Shown here: positions 1-11,591 of the stretch, piece after piece
Numbering within the stretch: position 1 is the stretch's first letter
Layout of the letters: every line of letters begins with the position of its first letter
NCBI GenBank assembly: GCA_002221725.1
Contig: NJFT01000020.1
Location: 1-64,000 of the forward strand
Reading direction: 5' to 3'
Length of the DNA: 64,000 bases
Origin: Scedosporium boydii
Lineage: Eukaryota; Ascomycota; Sordariomycetes; Microascales; Microascaceae
Notes under the pieces: model-generated
Seen by the model: only the letters and a program-made list of their open reading frames with translations
The model's database searches: none
Told to the model about the DNA's origin: nothing
Position numbers and translations under genes: made by a program

Positions 1-10
1 TAAACAAAAA

Positions 11-208
11 GGACTAAATGGACTAAATGGACTAAATGGACTAAATGGACTAAATGGACTAAATGGACTAAATGGACTAAATGGACTAAATGGACTAAAT
101 GGACTAAATGGACTAAATGGACTAAATGGACTAAATGAACTAAATGGACTAAATGGACTAAATGGACTAAATGAACTAAATGGACTAAATGGACTAAATG
201 GACTAAAT
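11..208. repeat. 22-copy 9-bp satellite, unit GGACTAAAT
   Basis: An uninterrupted head-to-tail array of a 9-base unit, 22 copies in perfect phase. Twenty copies are identical. Two (starting at 137 and 173, exactly four units apart) carry GAACTAAAT instead of GGACTAAAT. The array is not telomeric (no TTAGGG) and has no coding potential because every unit carries a TAA in one frame. The near-identity of the copies suggests recent slippage or active homogenisation. Confidence 0.97.
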
Positions 209-254
209 GACCAAAAAAGCATGTCTTTACTGGTGTACGCCAGCAAAAGTGGCA

Positions 255-515
255 GCGGGTGATGAGTCTTGGACTTCACAAATTTTCGACTGCCAAATTT
301 TGGTTACAAATTTTGGACTTCATAAACTTTTGGACTTCACAAGTTTGAACTGAGCTGCCAAAATTTTAAACTGCCAAAAATTTTGAGCTCAGAAATTTTG
401 AACTCCCAAATTTTCGACTGCTCAAATTTTCAACTCCCGAATTTTGGTGTCACAAATTTTGAACTTACAAAATTTTGGACTCGGAAATGTTGGACTGCGA
501 AATTTTGGTGTCGCG
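255..515. repeat. Degenerate repeat tract based on AAATTTTGGACT
   Basis: About 15 imperfect copies of a 15-18 base unit resembling CAAATTTTGGACTTCA follow the 9-bp satellite. The AAATTTT core recurs every 15-18 bases, joined by GGACT, GAACT or CGACT. The shared GGACT...AAAT words suggest that this tract and the satellite have a common origin. No protein is recognisable. Confidence 0.75.
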
Positions 516-1067
516 AAGAGAAAGAAAAAAATCTCCGGGTAATGGCGACAAAAGTTCGTTTTCAGTCCCTGTTATTGGGAACGCTTTCACAGGAACATGG
601 GCGGGCAGCTGGGCTTGGAGATGATGTGTCTGGGACCTTCGCTCAAAGTCTTCATGATGGGCGATCTAGAATGTGCATCGACGGGTTTTGCGCCCATCCA
701 CATTCAACCCATGGCCAGGTTTTGATGGGGGTGCAGGATGCGTTGCATGTAAACGCATCCTCGCTATATTAGAAGAACACAGAGTTCACGATACAGCCAA
801 CACTACCGAGGTAGGCAGCGACACATGGCCAGCCAAGAAAAGGAAATGCGGGGGGGAAAAACATGAGTAGGAAAAAGATCCTCAGATCTGATCGAACGAA
901 TGGTGAATTGATGATTATTCTAACTCCTACTCCACATAGTGGTGAATGTTGTTCCGTCGTGTCCTTTGAATCATGCCAGTGTTTTCCGTCTAGCCTCCGT
1001 CCCAAACCTAATACCCTTGCTGCGCCCGTATTAAACCGCCGGTCTTGATCCTGTAGCCATGTAAACC
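516..1067. other. Intergenic, nothing recognised
   Basis: Short open frames occur on both strands but none has a conserved motif or spliceable structure. The interval is 3' of the AAA ATPase gene and probably carries its 3' UTR. Confidence 0.5.
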
Positions 1068-2516
1068 CTAATCTTCCAATTTAGCTGTGTTGCCATACCG
1101 GGAATGAAACTCCCGGATTTGCTTCAAGGTATCCATTGACACGCCAGGTCTGACAATATCCTTTGCTGTTTCGAGGTGTCTTTGATGAATGACTCTTGAG
1201 CTCGCAGCTCCTCCTTGCCTTGCTCCTGTCGAAGGAGAGTTCCCACTGGGACCTTGCGCAGATTCCTCGCTAACGCGTCGTCGTTCATGAACAGCCATGA
1301 GCGCTGCCTCGTGCACCACGTTATGGAGGTCAGAGCCGGTATAGTGCAGGGTTTCCCTTGCGATCTGGCGAACGTCGACATCCTCAGCCAGATTCTCACC
1401 CTGCAGCTTGAGCCTCAATATGGCCTCCCGCTCCTCAACTTCTGGTATGTCGAGCAGAATTCGCCGCGGGAGCCTGCGGAGGGAGGCGTCATCCATGTCA
1501 AAGGGCCGATTCGTCGCCGCGATGAGGACAACACCTTCCTTGTCAGTCTCCTCGCGCAGGAACTGGGTCTTCATCGACCGCTCCCAGCTTTTCTCTCCGG
1601 ACACGCGCTTTCCAAAGATACCGTCTGCTTCGTCGATGAAAACCACGCATGGCATGAGCTTCTTGGCCAGGCTGAAGATGGCGCGAATGATCTTCTCGCT
1701 CCGTCCACTGTACTCCTGATTGATGTCGGCAGCGGACACCTCGAGCACGCAGGCGCCGCTCTCTCTGGCAAATGCCCGGGCAAGACGGGTTTTTCCCTGT
1801 CCCTGGCGGGCCGTAAAGCAAGACGCTGGGCGCGGAACCTCGCGACAGGATTCCAGTTTGAAACTCCTGGGGCTCCAGAAAGTGTAGAGTGAGGTTTTCG
1901 AGGGTTTGTTTTATCGAGGGGTGAATGTGGACATCTTCCCATGTCTCCTTGATCTCCTCTTTCCAGCCAGTTAGAAGCAGTCCACATTTCAAATACGTAT
2001 AGGTTCTGCAAATTGAAGTGGGATGGACATACCTGGATCGGAAATGCCGTCAACTAGTTGCATTTCCCACTGGTTGCAGGCTCGTTTTATATCATCCAGT
2101 GTTGGCTTTGTCAATGGCCCTCGTTGCTCGGGTGGCTCTTGTGGCTCGGATGGCTCTCGTCGCTCGGGTGACTCTCGTTGCTCTGGTGGCCCTCGTGCCT
2201 GAGAGGGAATCATGCTTTGCTCTACCTGTGAAATGAGCGATGAAAGGGAGAGGAGCGATGAAAGGGGAAGGAGAGAGTCGAAAGCGCCATTGTTTTCCGG
2301 AGCCGGTCTATTCTGAGCTTCATCGTTTGACAATGATGCGACACCCGCTGCCGTTGAAGCTCTTTCATCCAACCGGGCGCGCTTATTTGGCGATGATTTC
2401 ATTTCATCATCTGAGTTCGGCCGAGGTGGGGGCTCTATAGTACAGGCTAGATGTTCCGGTTCCGAATCAGAATCGAAAGCCCTCTTTAGCGGAGAGGGTA
2501 GGCTCATTGCTGTCAT
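1068..2516 (-). CDS. AAA-type ATPase with a one-base frameshift in the P-loop
   Basis: A fungal AAA ATPase of the Msp1/katanin-like meiotic clade, a family that uses ATP to remodel or extract proteins. Exon 1 runs 2516-2033 and holds a low-complexity, Pro/Glu-rich N-terminus with short PPEQRE-like peptide repeats. An intron at 2032-1959 (GTATGT donor, CTAAC branch point, AAG acceptor) joins it to exon 2, 1958-1068. Exon 2 encodes Walker A (GPPGTGKT), pore region, Walker B (VVFIDEADG), sensor 1 (AATNRPFDMD) and an LRRLPRR arginine-finger segment, then a small helical lid and a C-terminal tail. The frame breaks exactly after the Walker A lysine. The coding strand has five A where four would keep GTGKTRLARAF open. 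Everything before and after reads well, so this is either a very recent null mutation or a homopolymer error in the assembly. Substrate and location cannot be read from the sequence. Confidence 0.8.
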
Positions 2517-4118
2517 TTGTTAGCCTATTTAAGACACTTTGAGCCGCTGTCGGAAGTACCCACGATTCTCTTTCACCCCTGAAGCTTCGATATTGTCTCC
2601 TCTATCGGAAGGTCCTGGAGGGCTTTCCAGGGGAGGAGTGGGCGGCTTCTTGCCCCCGACACAGTCACATTTTGGTGAAAAATGGGGCAATGGGGAAGTA
2701 CACGGTGTTCCCTGCAAAAGAGTGTGAGCTGTGCCTCTCTTTTTGAATCATATGCAAGGGCGCACCTCATTCTTGAATGTGCCGCTAGATGGGCTTTCGA
2801 ATTCCCGGGCGGGACTTCCTTCGACGAAGGACGACATTTTGCTGAATAGAGTCAAGAGATAATGAACAAATCCACTCTACAGAGGATAAAATGGAGGTGA
2901 GCAAGGGCTCATTGATAAAGTGCAGGACTTTCTGATCAAGATAAAAAAGTATTGAGTGGTTGGAAGGCAAGCAATTTTGTGTGTGAAGGTATCCTTCCCC
3001 TCGTCGCCGTGATGGAAGCTTGGGCAGTCTCGACGTGGTTGTTCTCAGGGGATTCCCCGATTCCGGGAAAATCATGGTACATACTCTGGAACCTAGAGTG
3101 ACAAGGTCTTTTAATACTGCAAGTGGAATGATATTCTTTTTCAAAACTTTTGTCCGGATAAGGGGCGACACACGAAGTCGACAAAAGTATTCCGCATTTT
3201 CGGTGGGGCGGAGCAAGAGCCCGAGGTGCGCCTGATTCTGCCTTGGCTTGATACAACTTTTCGCAACTTCCATTCCTCCACTCAGCCAAGGTTCTCGCCT
3301 GGTGGTTGCCTCTTTTCGGATGATTCCTTGGAAATTGCATTTACGTCTATTTCGGTGTAGCCCAAGCAAACGGCGTCTTTTCCGCGGAGCTCTGCCGTAA
3401 GGGACAAGCGGTGGTAAGGGGTTGCTCCATCTCGACTCTTGAGGATTCTAGGCCAAGACGGGAATCCTTACATCTAGATCGTAATGTACACGAAGCCTGC
3501 ACATTTCGGGTTGCAGGGCGGGCAAATCTTGGAACACTTCACAGCCACCGCCATTATTGAAATATCAAGGCCTTGTAAGCCACACACACGAGCGGACACA
3601 CACACATATTCTTGAAAAGTGAATAAAAGTGAAAAGTTTCAGGTGCGCTACTTTCATGGGTTTCCTGCATAGTTACACTTTCAACATGGGCCGCAGCTTC
3701 TCTCTCCCGTCCACGTCATCACAAGTGCAACTTTTGCAAAGGGATGGGAGCGAAAGTGAGGCGAGCCATCAAAAGTTACACCTTTTGACGGCCCAAACGT
3801 TTCTGCTGAAGACTACGGGTCAGAACTGAGGCACAGAACTGAGGCACATGGATACCCGTGTTTCCGCCCTGATGCCAATCGACCGATACTCTTGCCCAGA
3901 AGCCTTCTCGTGTCGGGAATCAACAAAAATCTTTGTCAGGGCCATTGGCACTTCCCTTTCGCTGAAACTTCCTTGTCTTTGGAAATTCCTGATTTGGATA
4001 AAATGTGCCTTATGAGTGAAATAAGAACTGGTGGCCCGGCCATTATCTTTTCTTGGAAACAATCGATTTGCACGGGCAAGTTCTCGAAAGAGCCCCAATA
4101 TCTTCCTCCTTATTCGTC
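2517..4118. other. Intergenic, no gene recognised
   Basis: About 1.6 kb between the divergent AAA ATPase and Clr5/ankyrin genes. Long overlapping frames on both strands show no family features. A short CA run lies near 3582-3608 and a 13-base direct duplication (AGAACTGAGGCAC) at about 3823-3848. The 3' end probably contains the Clr5/ankyrin promoter. Confidence 0.5.
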
Positions 4119-6426
4119 ATGGCTTCAAGCGAGAAGAAACCGTTACCCAGCCCCGGTGAATGGGAAACCTACAAGAATGATATCTGCAGACTTTATCCCC
4201 TCATGACATTGGAGGACTTAATGAAGTTTATGGAGAGTAAGGGTTTATACGCAACGTAAGTATCGCCAAGAGACCCATGCCTCCCAACCCCCCATTGTCC
4301 CTCATACCTCGCGTTTGAATCATTTCAAGTCAAGTTCATCCTCCACATTCCATTCCCCTCCCCGGCTAATGGCCATTATCTAGCCAAGCCATCTACAAGA
4401 AGAAATTTCGGGACTGGGGCTTGAGGAAATATGTCTCAGCGGCGCAAGCCCTCGAAGCTGACGAGAAGAAGAGACGCCTCGAAGAGGAAGGTCGCGCTGC
4501 GGATGAGATAGTTATTTCCTCGGGGATGACCGTTCCCAGTTCAAAGATACAGAGACATGTCAAGCGCCACAAGACTGCCGCCTCTCTTGCTACTGGTATG
4601 ATCCTCCCTTTCATTGGAAGCATACACTGCTGACCCAGAGCTATTCAGGTATAACAGCGACGGGCACTCTTACCCCTTCATCGGGAATAAGCAGGGCTCT
4701 GCAGGACGTCAATACTTACAACGTTATGCCTGGTAACGCGGCTCGAGCGATAGAGTCTAATGCAGCTTTCCACAACCCGGGGTTTGCCGGGAGCCACGCG
4801 AGCCAGGGTTCGGGGTATCCCCCGATGGCCGTCGTGGGCAGTGGCACCCAGGCACCGCAGGTTTTCCAGCAGCAATTAATGCCACGATTCGACCAATTAA
4901 CTCCGGAAACTGCGGGCATACAACCATCGCTGGAAGCTGTCATGCCTGTGGGAACCGAACCGGAGCCGCTAACGGCGGAGCCCTCCGACGACTCGTGGTG
5001 GGACTTGTACCTTCTGAAACCGGACACGATTAATTCCGTCGTCAACGCCCCATCACCCGGCAGGGGAAGTAGGCCTCTCCGGCAATCAAGCGGATCGGCC
5101 CGTACAGCACCAGGCCGCCAGCCCATCCATCAGGCCGCCCAGAACGGCCACTTGAAAATCGTTAAAGCCTTGCTTCGAGCTAGGCCGAACTGTTGTGATT
5201 TGAAAGGACAATTCGGGGAAACCCCCCTGTTTCTGGCTAGCCAGGAGGGCCACGTAGACATAGCTCGCGTCCTACTCGATGGGGAGGCGGATCCCAGTGT
5301 TCAGGTTCCCGAGAACGGCCGATGGCCCATTCACCAAGCCTGCCAGGGAGGGCATTTGGCTGTCGTACAGCTTCTTCTCGAACACGGGGCGGATCCCGAT
5401 AGCTACAAGGGCCAGCAAGTGAGTCCTCTTTGGCTGGCCGCGCAAGGTGGTCACGAAGCCATTGCCAAACTCCTCTTGTCGAAGGGAGCAGATCCCGACT
5501 TTCAAGCTGCCGATGTCAATCGACGGCCTCTTCACCAAGCCGCTCAGGGGGGACACCTGGAGATCGTAGATCTCCTATTAAAGCACAAAGCAAAAGTAGA
5601 TGTCATGGAGGATGATAAAGCCACGCCTTTCTGGCTGGCGTGCCAGGATGGCCATTTGAAAGTTGCGCAGCTTTTGATCAATGCCGGGGCTAATGTGAAT
5701 GCGAGAACTTCCAACTGGGGCCGCCACCCGATCCACCAGGCAGCCCAGAATGGGCACACCGACATTGTGCAGCTCCTGGTTGATAACCATGCCCAGATTG
5801 ATGTTGGAGAAGACGATAATGTGACGGCTCTTTGGCTTGCATGTCAGCAGGGGCACAAGGACATTGCAGAGATTTTACTAAAGAACAAGGCAAATCCAAA
5901 CAACATGGCCACCGAATCCCGTCGGTCCCCCCTGCACCAAGCCGCCCAGAATGGACATGGGGATGTGATGAGATTGCTCATCGAACATGGAGGCAAGGTA
6001 AATAATGTCGAGATCAGTGGCTGGCCTCCTTTGATGCTCGCCTGTCAACAGGGTCACCTGGGCGTCGTGGAGCTTCTGATTGAACGCCACGCGGATATTC
6101 ACATCGAGGAAAAGGACGGCGCGACTGCTTTATGGCTAGCCTCTCAGCAAGGCCACACAGAGATTGTGAAGTCGCTTTTGATCAAGGGAGCCAAACAGAC
6201 CGCAACCCGCAGCTCAGGTCGACGCCCAATCCACCAAGCCGCCCAGAATGGGCACTTAGACGTGGTGAAACTGCTCCATCAGTTTGGTGGAGGGGTCGAT
6301 ACGCCTTGCAAGGGGGACGAAGTGACAAAACAAATAACTCCGCTATGGCTTGCCTCCCAGAGCGGACACGAGGATGTTGTGCTGTATCTTCTCGAACATG
6401 GGGCGGAGGCAGTCATTAGAACTTGA
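4119..6426 (+). CDS. Clr5-domain protein with 13 ankyrin repeats
   Basis: Three exons fit by frame and splice signals: 4119-4255, 4384-4595 and 4649-6426 (about 708 aa). Residues about 10-70 form a Clr5 domain, the fungal N-terminal module with the pattern W-x2-YK-x2-I-x2-LY and later QAIYKKKFRDWGLRKY; intron 1 falls inside it. A charged helix and a linker follow, then 13 ankyrin repeats from roughly residue 310 to the end. Repeats alternate between a RRPIHQAAQNGH type and a TALWLACQQGH type, so the real unit is a dimer. The alternation breaks once, at repeats 10-11, where two of the second type are adjacent. Ankyrin arrays mediate protein binding. Clr5 proteins are common in fungal accessory regions and their role is poorly known. 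No transmembrane segment or catalytic domain is seen. Confidence 0.9.
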
Positions 6427-7895
6427 AGGATCACGGTCTATTATTTCGCCAAGCAGCACAGAGATAGTGATAGCCCATCACATAGTCATAAGTACGCGAA
6501 TCAATTATAGTTTTATTTTTATGTTGCATACCATCAGCTCGACCGACTCTCATTCCCGACTCATGGTGCCCGCCCGTTATCATAGCTCGCCCAGTGAGCG
6601 GTTCTATTTTGACGTATTTCGAGCCCGGCCACTAAAGGGTCCAAGCAGTGGCATGACGGATGAACTTGTAATTACTTCGTACGACGGGTTGGAGCCCTTA
6701 GCAACTACGTGAAGGTATCGAGGAAATATGCCACCCGTGCTTCCCCCTTATTATGCTCCGAGTGCCGCGAGATTCCTAGGATGACCGACTCTAATAGCAC
6801 CCTATTACTCTGAAGACTGATCCGTTCTTCTTTCCCCCCCATGGTTGACTGTCTGGCCAAGCTGCGCTAGTTATTCCGAGCCTCCAAATCGAAAATTATC
6901 TCGGGCTAGAGAACGTCCGGGGTATCCTATGTTGCTGGTTGGTGCTTGCCGTATCAATATTATGCAGGGCCAGACCAGGCTGTGCTGGTGGTGCGTTGCA
7001 CGTTTCGCTCTCGGCCGTGAAAACACAATCAAATCCCAGCTCTTGCTTGGTACTCCAGGCTTGCCAAGCCAACCACCTTCTTTCTATACACCATCATTCT
7101 GTATCCAGGCTGCTTAGCTGAATCGGACGCCTGGGCAAGAAATCCATTTCTGCCCAATATGTAGCCCCAGAGCCTAGTCTCATTCTCCGGCACCCTCATC
7201 GCACTCGATCTTCCTTGGTAGTCCCCTCCTAAGATGACGTGATGGAGCCCGGTCCCCCTGGGTTCAGGATACCGAACAGTGCCGGTCTTGGAGAGCCCCT
7301 GTCGGGACGTGACGGGGTACAGGTTGACAGTATTTTTGCTACTTGAGCTGACCATGGGGCAATTCGTAAATCTCTTGATCATCAATCGATCGCCCAACGG
7401 CCCAATTACTCAAATCGGGCCTCTACCGCGCACGTAGGAGACCGCAGCAATAGTCAAAGACCAAACCGAAATAGGTGTTTCAAGAGGAGATGTTATGGTC
7501 GATTCGTTCCCCGGGCAATGTAGCAACCAGGGTCGCGTCGGATCAGACAAGGACAAATTTGACAGGTGATAGAACTCAGATAGTCGAGGCTTCCGTAGCG
7601 CTCATACCTGCAAGAACAACGGGGGCATATCGTATCTCTGCGTCAGACTGGACGGAGCTCAGTGTCTGGTGTGTGACTCACTCCCCGGCTCATTCTCCGA
7701 TGTCTCTGTGCACTGCTCAAACAAACAAGCCGTCACATTTAAGGAGTGTTCGAAAGCCGCCAAAATACAGTTGGAGGTCGGAGAATGCTTCATTTAATTG
7801 TCCACTACTTGGGAAATGGCCTTCTTTCATGTCAGTCTCGTCCCTAGTTGCCATTCTCATCTCTGATCCAACTTCACTTCCAATCAGATGCAGGC
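6427..7895. other. Intergenic, no gene recognised
   Basis: Nothing with a domain, a credible splice structure or consistent codon use was found. The frames at 7029-7397 (minus) and 7475-7981 (plus) are open but have no family features. Confidence 0.45.
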
Positions 7896-8278
7896 ATGGA
7901 ATCATTCGTCGTCTCCGAGTCGCAAGCCTTGCTTGGAACTGCTCTCCAGAAAATGGCAAATGCCGGCGGCCCCTTAGGTAAGATTTCCAACTCTCCTGGT
8001 TCTGTCCGTCATCATATCTTTTGGCACGGCGACCGCGACCGAAGCACCAACACCCTTCGCCAGCCCATGTTCTTTTTTGTATACCAAACAACACGCCATG
8101 GCCCGCAGAATGGATTCCGGCTCTGTCTTATTTACCAGGGTTTCATATCGCGTCCCCTACCAAGACTGAAGATAGTATGGAGGATAGTATCGATTATTTG
8201 GAGAAGGACATCCCGCAATCGCATAGGGAAGTTGTCATTTTAGGAGAGAAGCTCATGCCCATCGTCAATAATATCTGA
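7896..8278 (+). CDS. Possible small two-exon gene, unknown
   Basis: A weak candidate. An ATG at 7896 opens a 27-codon frame ending at a good donor (GTAAGA at 7978). An acceptor CCAG at 8060-8063 gives a phase-compatible second exon 8064-8278. The product would be about 98 aa, starting MESFVVSESQALLGTALQKM and ending in an acidic helix (SMEDSIDYLEKDIPQSHRE). No signal peptide, membrane segment or known domain is visible. The acidic C-terminal portion looks protein-like; the middle does not. It could equally be noise. Confidence 0.28.
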
Positions 8279-9100
8279 TAGGTGTGCTAGTATAAGCCAC
8301 CCTTGCACTAGTTTGGCAGCCTCTTCCACCTTGCTATTGTCGTGTGCTTTGCAGTAGTTATCAAGTTACTGGTGGTGATGGGGGTAGACTACGGGATTGT
8401 GGAACCCGGTTACTGCGGAGTCGAGTCGATCTAAGGAGCCTTTCCGTAATCACCTACTGCCCAAGTAGAATTTTACAGCGCTGGTCGACGAGACCAATCA
8501 TAGTCTCCTCACGTACCCGGCCACTGAACAATTTCCTTATGATAAATCAGTCTGTCAGCTCGAAGATACCCGAGTTCCTCATCCGATACTAGGCCCCTCG
8601 GGACGTCAGGAATAAGTAAGGACGCTATCCTGTACTACGCTTTGCGTGCATATTGGCACATAAGGAGGCCCTTAGAGCCCCCCAATTTCCTTCTTTTAAA
8701 ACGCCACGAATCTCACTCGCGCGATAGGAATGTCTGAAGACATGACACCAACACTGGTCAACCTGGTGCTAGGGTGTTTCATGTATCCCCAGAGGAAGAA
8801 TTATATTTAAGCTCCAGTGTACTGATACTTGAGAAAATCCCGATTCGTCTTAATTCTGTGTCTTAATTTCTAAAGTTACCTCCGCATGCCTTATATCCAT
8901 AAATATCAACCAATTTTCCCCGCTATCATGCGGGAGCCAAAATATCACATGTCAAACTATTGCTGGCACTGCTGATCTCTCAAGATGCAAAGCAGGCTGA
9001 TCATCCGCCTGAGAGGTATAGACGCTTGATCCTCCACTCGCGCCACAGCGCATGTTGATCTCCTGAATACTGTTGACGTAGTTGACTGTCTCGTGGGATG
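8279..9100. other. Intergenic, nothing recognised
   Basis: AT-richer than the flanks and without a recognisable gene. It probably holds the 3' end of the minus-strand gene that ends at 9101. Confidence 0.5.
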
Positions 9101-10207
9101 CTACGACCTTCGATTTCGTTTATGCTGGTGTTGCAAGGGAGTGGCGCGTTCTTCCGGCCGAGTTCCCGTCTGCTCCGGATCAGTACTCGTGGCAACCCCT
9201 GCCACTTCATCGCCCTGATCCGATCCTTGTCTAGTCCCTAAGATCCTAGGCACACCCAGTTTAGGCGGTGCTTGAGCCAGTCCAATCTCCGACAGGGCCC
9301 AGTCCCAGAATCCTTGTGTTGGTGGAACAAAGTGACCGATATCCTGGACGTAGTGTCGTTGTTCCTCGGGCAGGTTGAGCCAGACGAATTCTTTATTGCT
9401 GTTGATGCGGCCCTCCATCACAAAATCTCCGATCTCGGCGGGAATCTTGAGCGCCTCGAGGATGAGGATGGGCTGGTATGCGGGGATCAAGAGGTGCAGC
9501 TTGGTGGGCTTGATAGGACGGCCGTCCTTTTGCGCTCGACGCTCCTTCTTTTCAATGCGGCGGCGGGCGGCGAGCATGAACACAAAGGCCGTGTCGATTT
9601 GGTTTGTATAGCCGCAAAACTCGGGCCCTATCGGAGCGTTGTGCATAATGCGGTAGAACCCGGGATACCAGTCGTTGTCCGGATGATAGAGGAAGAACCA
9701 GTGGTCGTAGTGGGGATCTTGGGTCGTCTGCGTGACCCTCTCCTGGATCATGTCGTAGACATACTGGGGGAAGTCCCTCTGAGCAATGAGAGCCGTTTGG
9801 GCCGCAAGACTAGCGGCCATGTCCTTGAGACGGGCATCAATGAGCTGGATAGCTTTGAGCCCCTGATAGGCCAGGACGATGTTGGCGCCAATCCCGGCCG
9901 CGGTCGCGATAGAATTGAACTGGGCAAAGATCTTGGCCGAGTCTGCAAACGACCTTCCCATTACTTGCATCGAGGGGACGAACTGCCTGGCCCGGTTGGC
10001 GACTTCTGTGATCTTGTCGATCACGTCGTTGACGTCGTCGACCACGCTGCTGACATCGCCCACCGCTTTTTTCATGCCGTACGTGCCGAGCCCCGTCTGG
10101 ATTGTGCGCACAAACGGCTCTGACTCGGTCGCATATCGTACCGCCGTCTGTATCGCCTTTTCCCTCATCTTTTTATCGCCGGCGACCCATTTCAAAACGG
10201 AAGTCAT
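9101..10207 (-). CDS. Orphan 369-aa helical protein
   Basis: A single-exon frame. The frame opens further upstream (to 10567), but the low-complexity upstream portion looks like read-through, so the Met at 10207 (MTSVLKWVAGDKKMREKAIQ) is preferred. The N-terminal half is helical, with an amphipathic V/D heptad stretch (SSVVDDVNDVIDKITEVANR, about residues 60-80) followed by a small-residue hydrophobic segment (SIATAAGIGANIVLAYQGL). The central part is aromatic-rich (HYDHWFFLYHPDNDWYPGFY). The C-terminus is a basic, disordered tail. The layout (amphipathic helix, glycine/alanine hydrophobic patch, globular part) resembles other membrane-associated fungal proteins, but no named family was recognised. 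Confidence 0.75.
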   Translation of the reverse strand: MTSVLKWVAGDKKMREKAIQTAVRYATESEPFVRTIQTGLGTYGMKKAVGDVSSVVDDVNDVIDKITEVANRARQFVPSMQVMGRSFADSAKIFAQFNSIATAAGIGANIVLAYQGLKAIQLIDARLKDMAASLAAQTALIAQRDFPQYVYDMIQERVTQTTQDPHYDHWFFLYHPDNDWYPGFYRIMHNAPIGPEFCGYTNQIDTAFVFMLAARRRIEKKERRAQKDGRPIKPTKLHLLIPAYQPILILEALKIPAEIGDFVMEGRINSNKEFVWLNLPEEQRHYVQDIGHFVPPTQGFWDWALSEIGLAQAPPKLGVPRILGTRQGSDQGDEVAGVATSTDPEQTGTRPEERATPLQHQHKRNRRS

Positions 10208-11591
10208 GCTGATCGAGTGGCGTCCACAATAATGCCTGCGTTTCGTTCGATGCCGGACAGGTAAGAGGAAAGTGCCCGTCGACCTGCCAACGGGCTTGGG
10301 TGGTGGAAATCGGCGGATATGGTGCTTCCGATGGCGGAGTAAAAAGCTCAGCGACCTGGACAGGCGCGCCTGGGTGGTGGTGGTGTTGTTCTTAAGTTGG
10401 GGGGAGCTGGTGGAGATGTTGCGGTGACGGTGGATTACTTCCAATATCGTGCACAAAGGGGCCCAGGCTTGAAGGATTGGGCCGGGAGCTGGCTTTGCTG
10501 CCCTGCATTCTGTTACAAGCCAATCGAATGCCGTCGACATGTGGAGCTGGCCGCGACTCATCTTCAAATGGCGGTGCGGGAGATCCCCCGCTCACCCTGC
10601 TCATTCCTGCCCAGTGCTTTTCATGGGTAAGGTCCGTTGTGATTGTCCATGTTAGGAGATTCCGACAAAGCCCATCGTGATCACGCAGTAGCCAGCCTCC
10701 TGGCTGGCATTCCCAACTCTATTTATCGATATAAGTTGTGAGCAAGTTATGGACGAAATTATAAAGTCTCAGCATTCCTTTTGATTCAGTGTCAATGTTG
10801 GCAGACTTGGTCAGGCAGAGGTAATAATGTTGGGGTTTACTAGGCCATCGCCAACCTATACATATCAACATTCGCCGTCCCACATTATGGCTCTATGAAC
10901 CTCAAATCAATTTCTATACTCTGGCAAAACATAACACTTCTAGCGTGAGGCTCTCTTTATCTATGCGCTTACTTAGCTAACCGGATCTCTCTAGGGCATA
11001 CTTCATGGCATATCCGTGGTAGAACAGCTGCACACCGCGATGGGCGCCTTCTCCCGAGCCCACAAGAACTGACTTTTACGCACACCCGGCATGTCAAGAG
11101 CACATGGGAGCACTCGTACCTCCACACTTCGGGCTGATGATTTTTTCTCGTTTTCTAGCGGACTTGATCGCCCAAGTCGGGGGTGATTTCTGAAGAGAGT
11201 ATTGGTGGGAAGCGTAATTATTTCAAGGTAAAAGAGACAAGTTCCTTGACGAGACACTCTTCTTAAATCCTCGAGTGCTGTCTTCCTCGATTTTACCCGT
11301 CAAAGCTGACTGGAAAATCGGTTATCGGTAACCCCTTTTCGGTGGCATGCAGAGGGTTGTGAGCTGAATGAGCGGGCTGCATGTCGATTGGTTGATCGCA
11401 TGGCGCAATAAGCCCAGATATGTCCATCTGATATTTTGTTTCTGCCCCTGGACGTGATTTCGATTTCGACGTCGCCCTGGGCAGACTCGCGAAGATACCC
11501 ATCACTCCATTAGCAGAGTTCGCTTTCGCGATGACGAGAATGTAAATATCCCTTATTTAATTCACGTACTACATCCCGCTAGACCTCGAAG
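10208..11591. other. Divergent intergenic region
   Basis: Separates the minus-strand orphan gene from the plus-strand CorA-like gene and must contain both promoters. The frames inside it have no domain features. Confidence 0.5.

Noticed and set aside
1..210. Possible telomere or CRISPR-like array
   Set aside because: The unit is GGACTAAAT, not TTAGGG, and there are no spacers; it is a simple tandem satellite in a eukaryotic genome.
1215..1892. 225-codon plus-strand open frame
   Set aside because: Antisense to the AAA ATPase, whose Walker and sensor motifs are clear on the minus strand.
7475..7981. 168-codon plus-strand frame
   Set aside because: No domain, no signal or membrane segment; overlaps an equally open minus-strand frame, so it is probably chance.
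9272..10123. 283-codon plus-strand open frame
   Set aside because: Antisense shadow of the minus-strand orphan gene; the composition (Val/Asp/Gly/Leu-rich) is the complement of the real frame and no motif is present.
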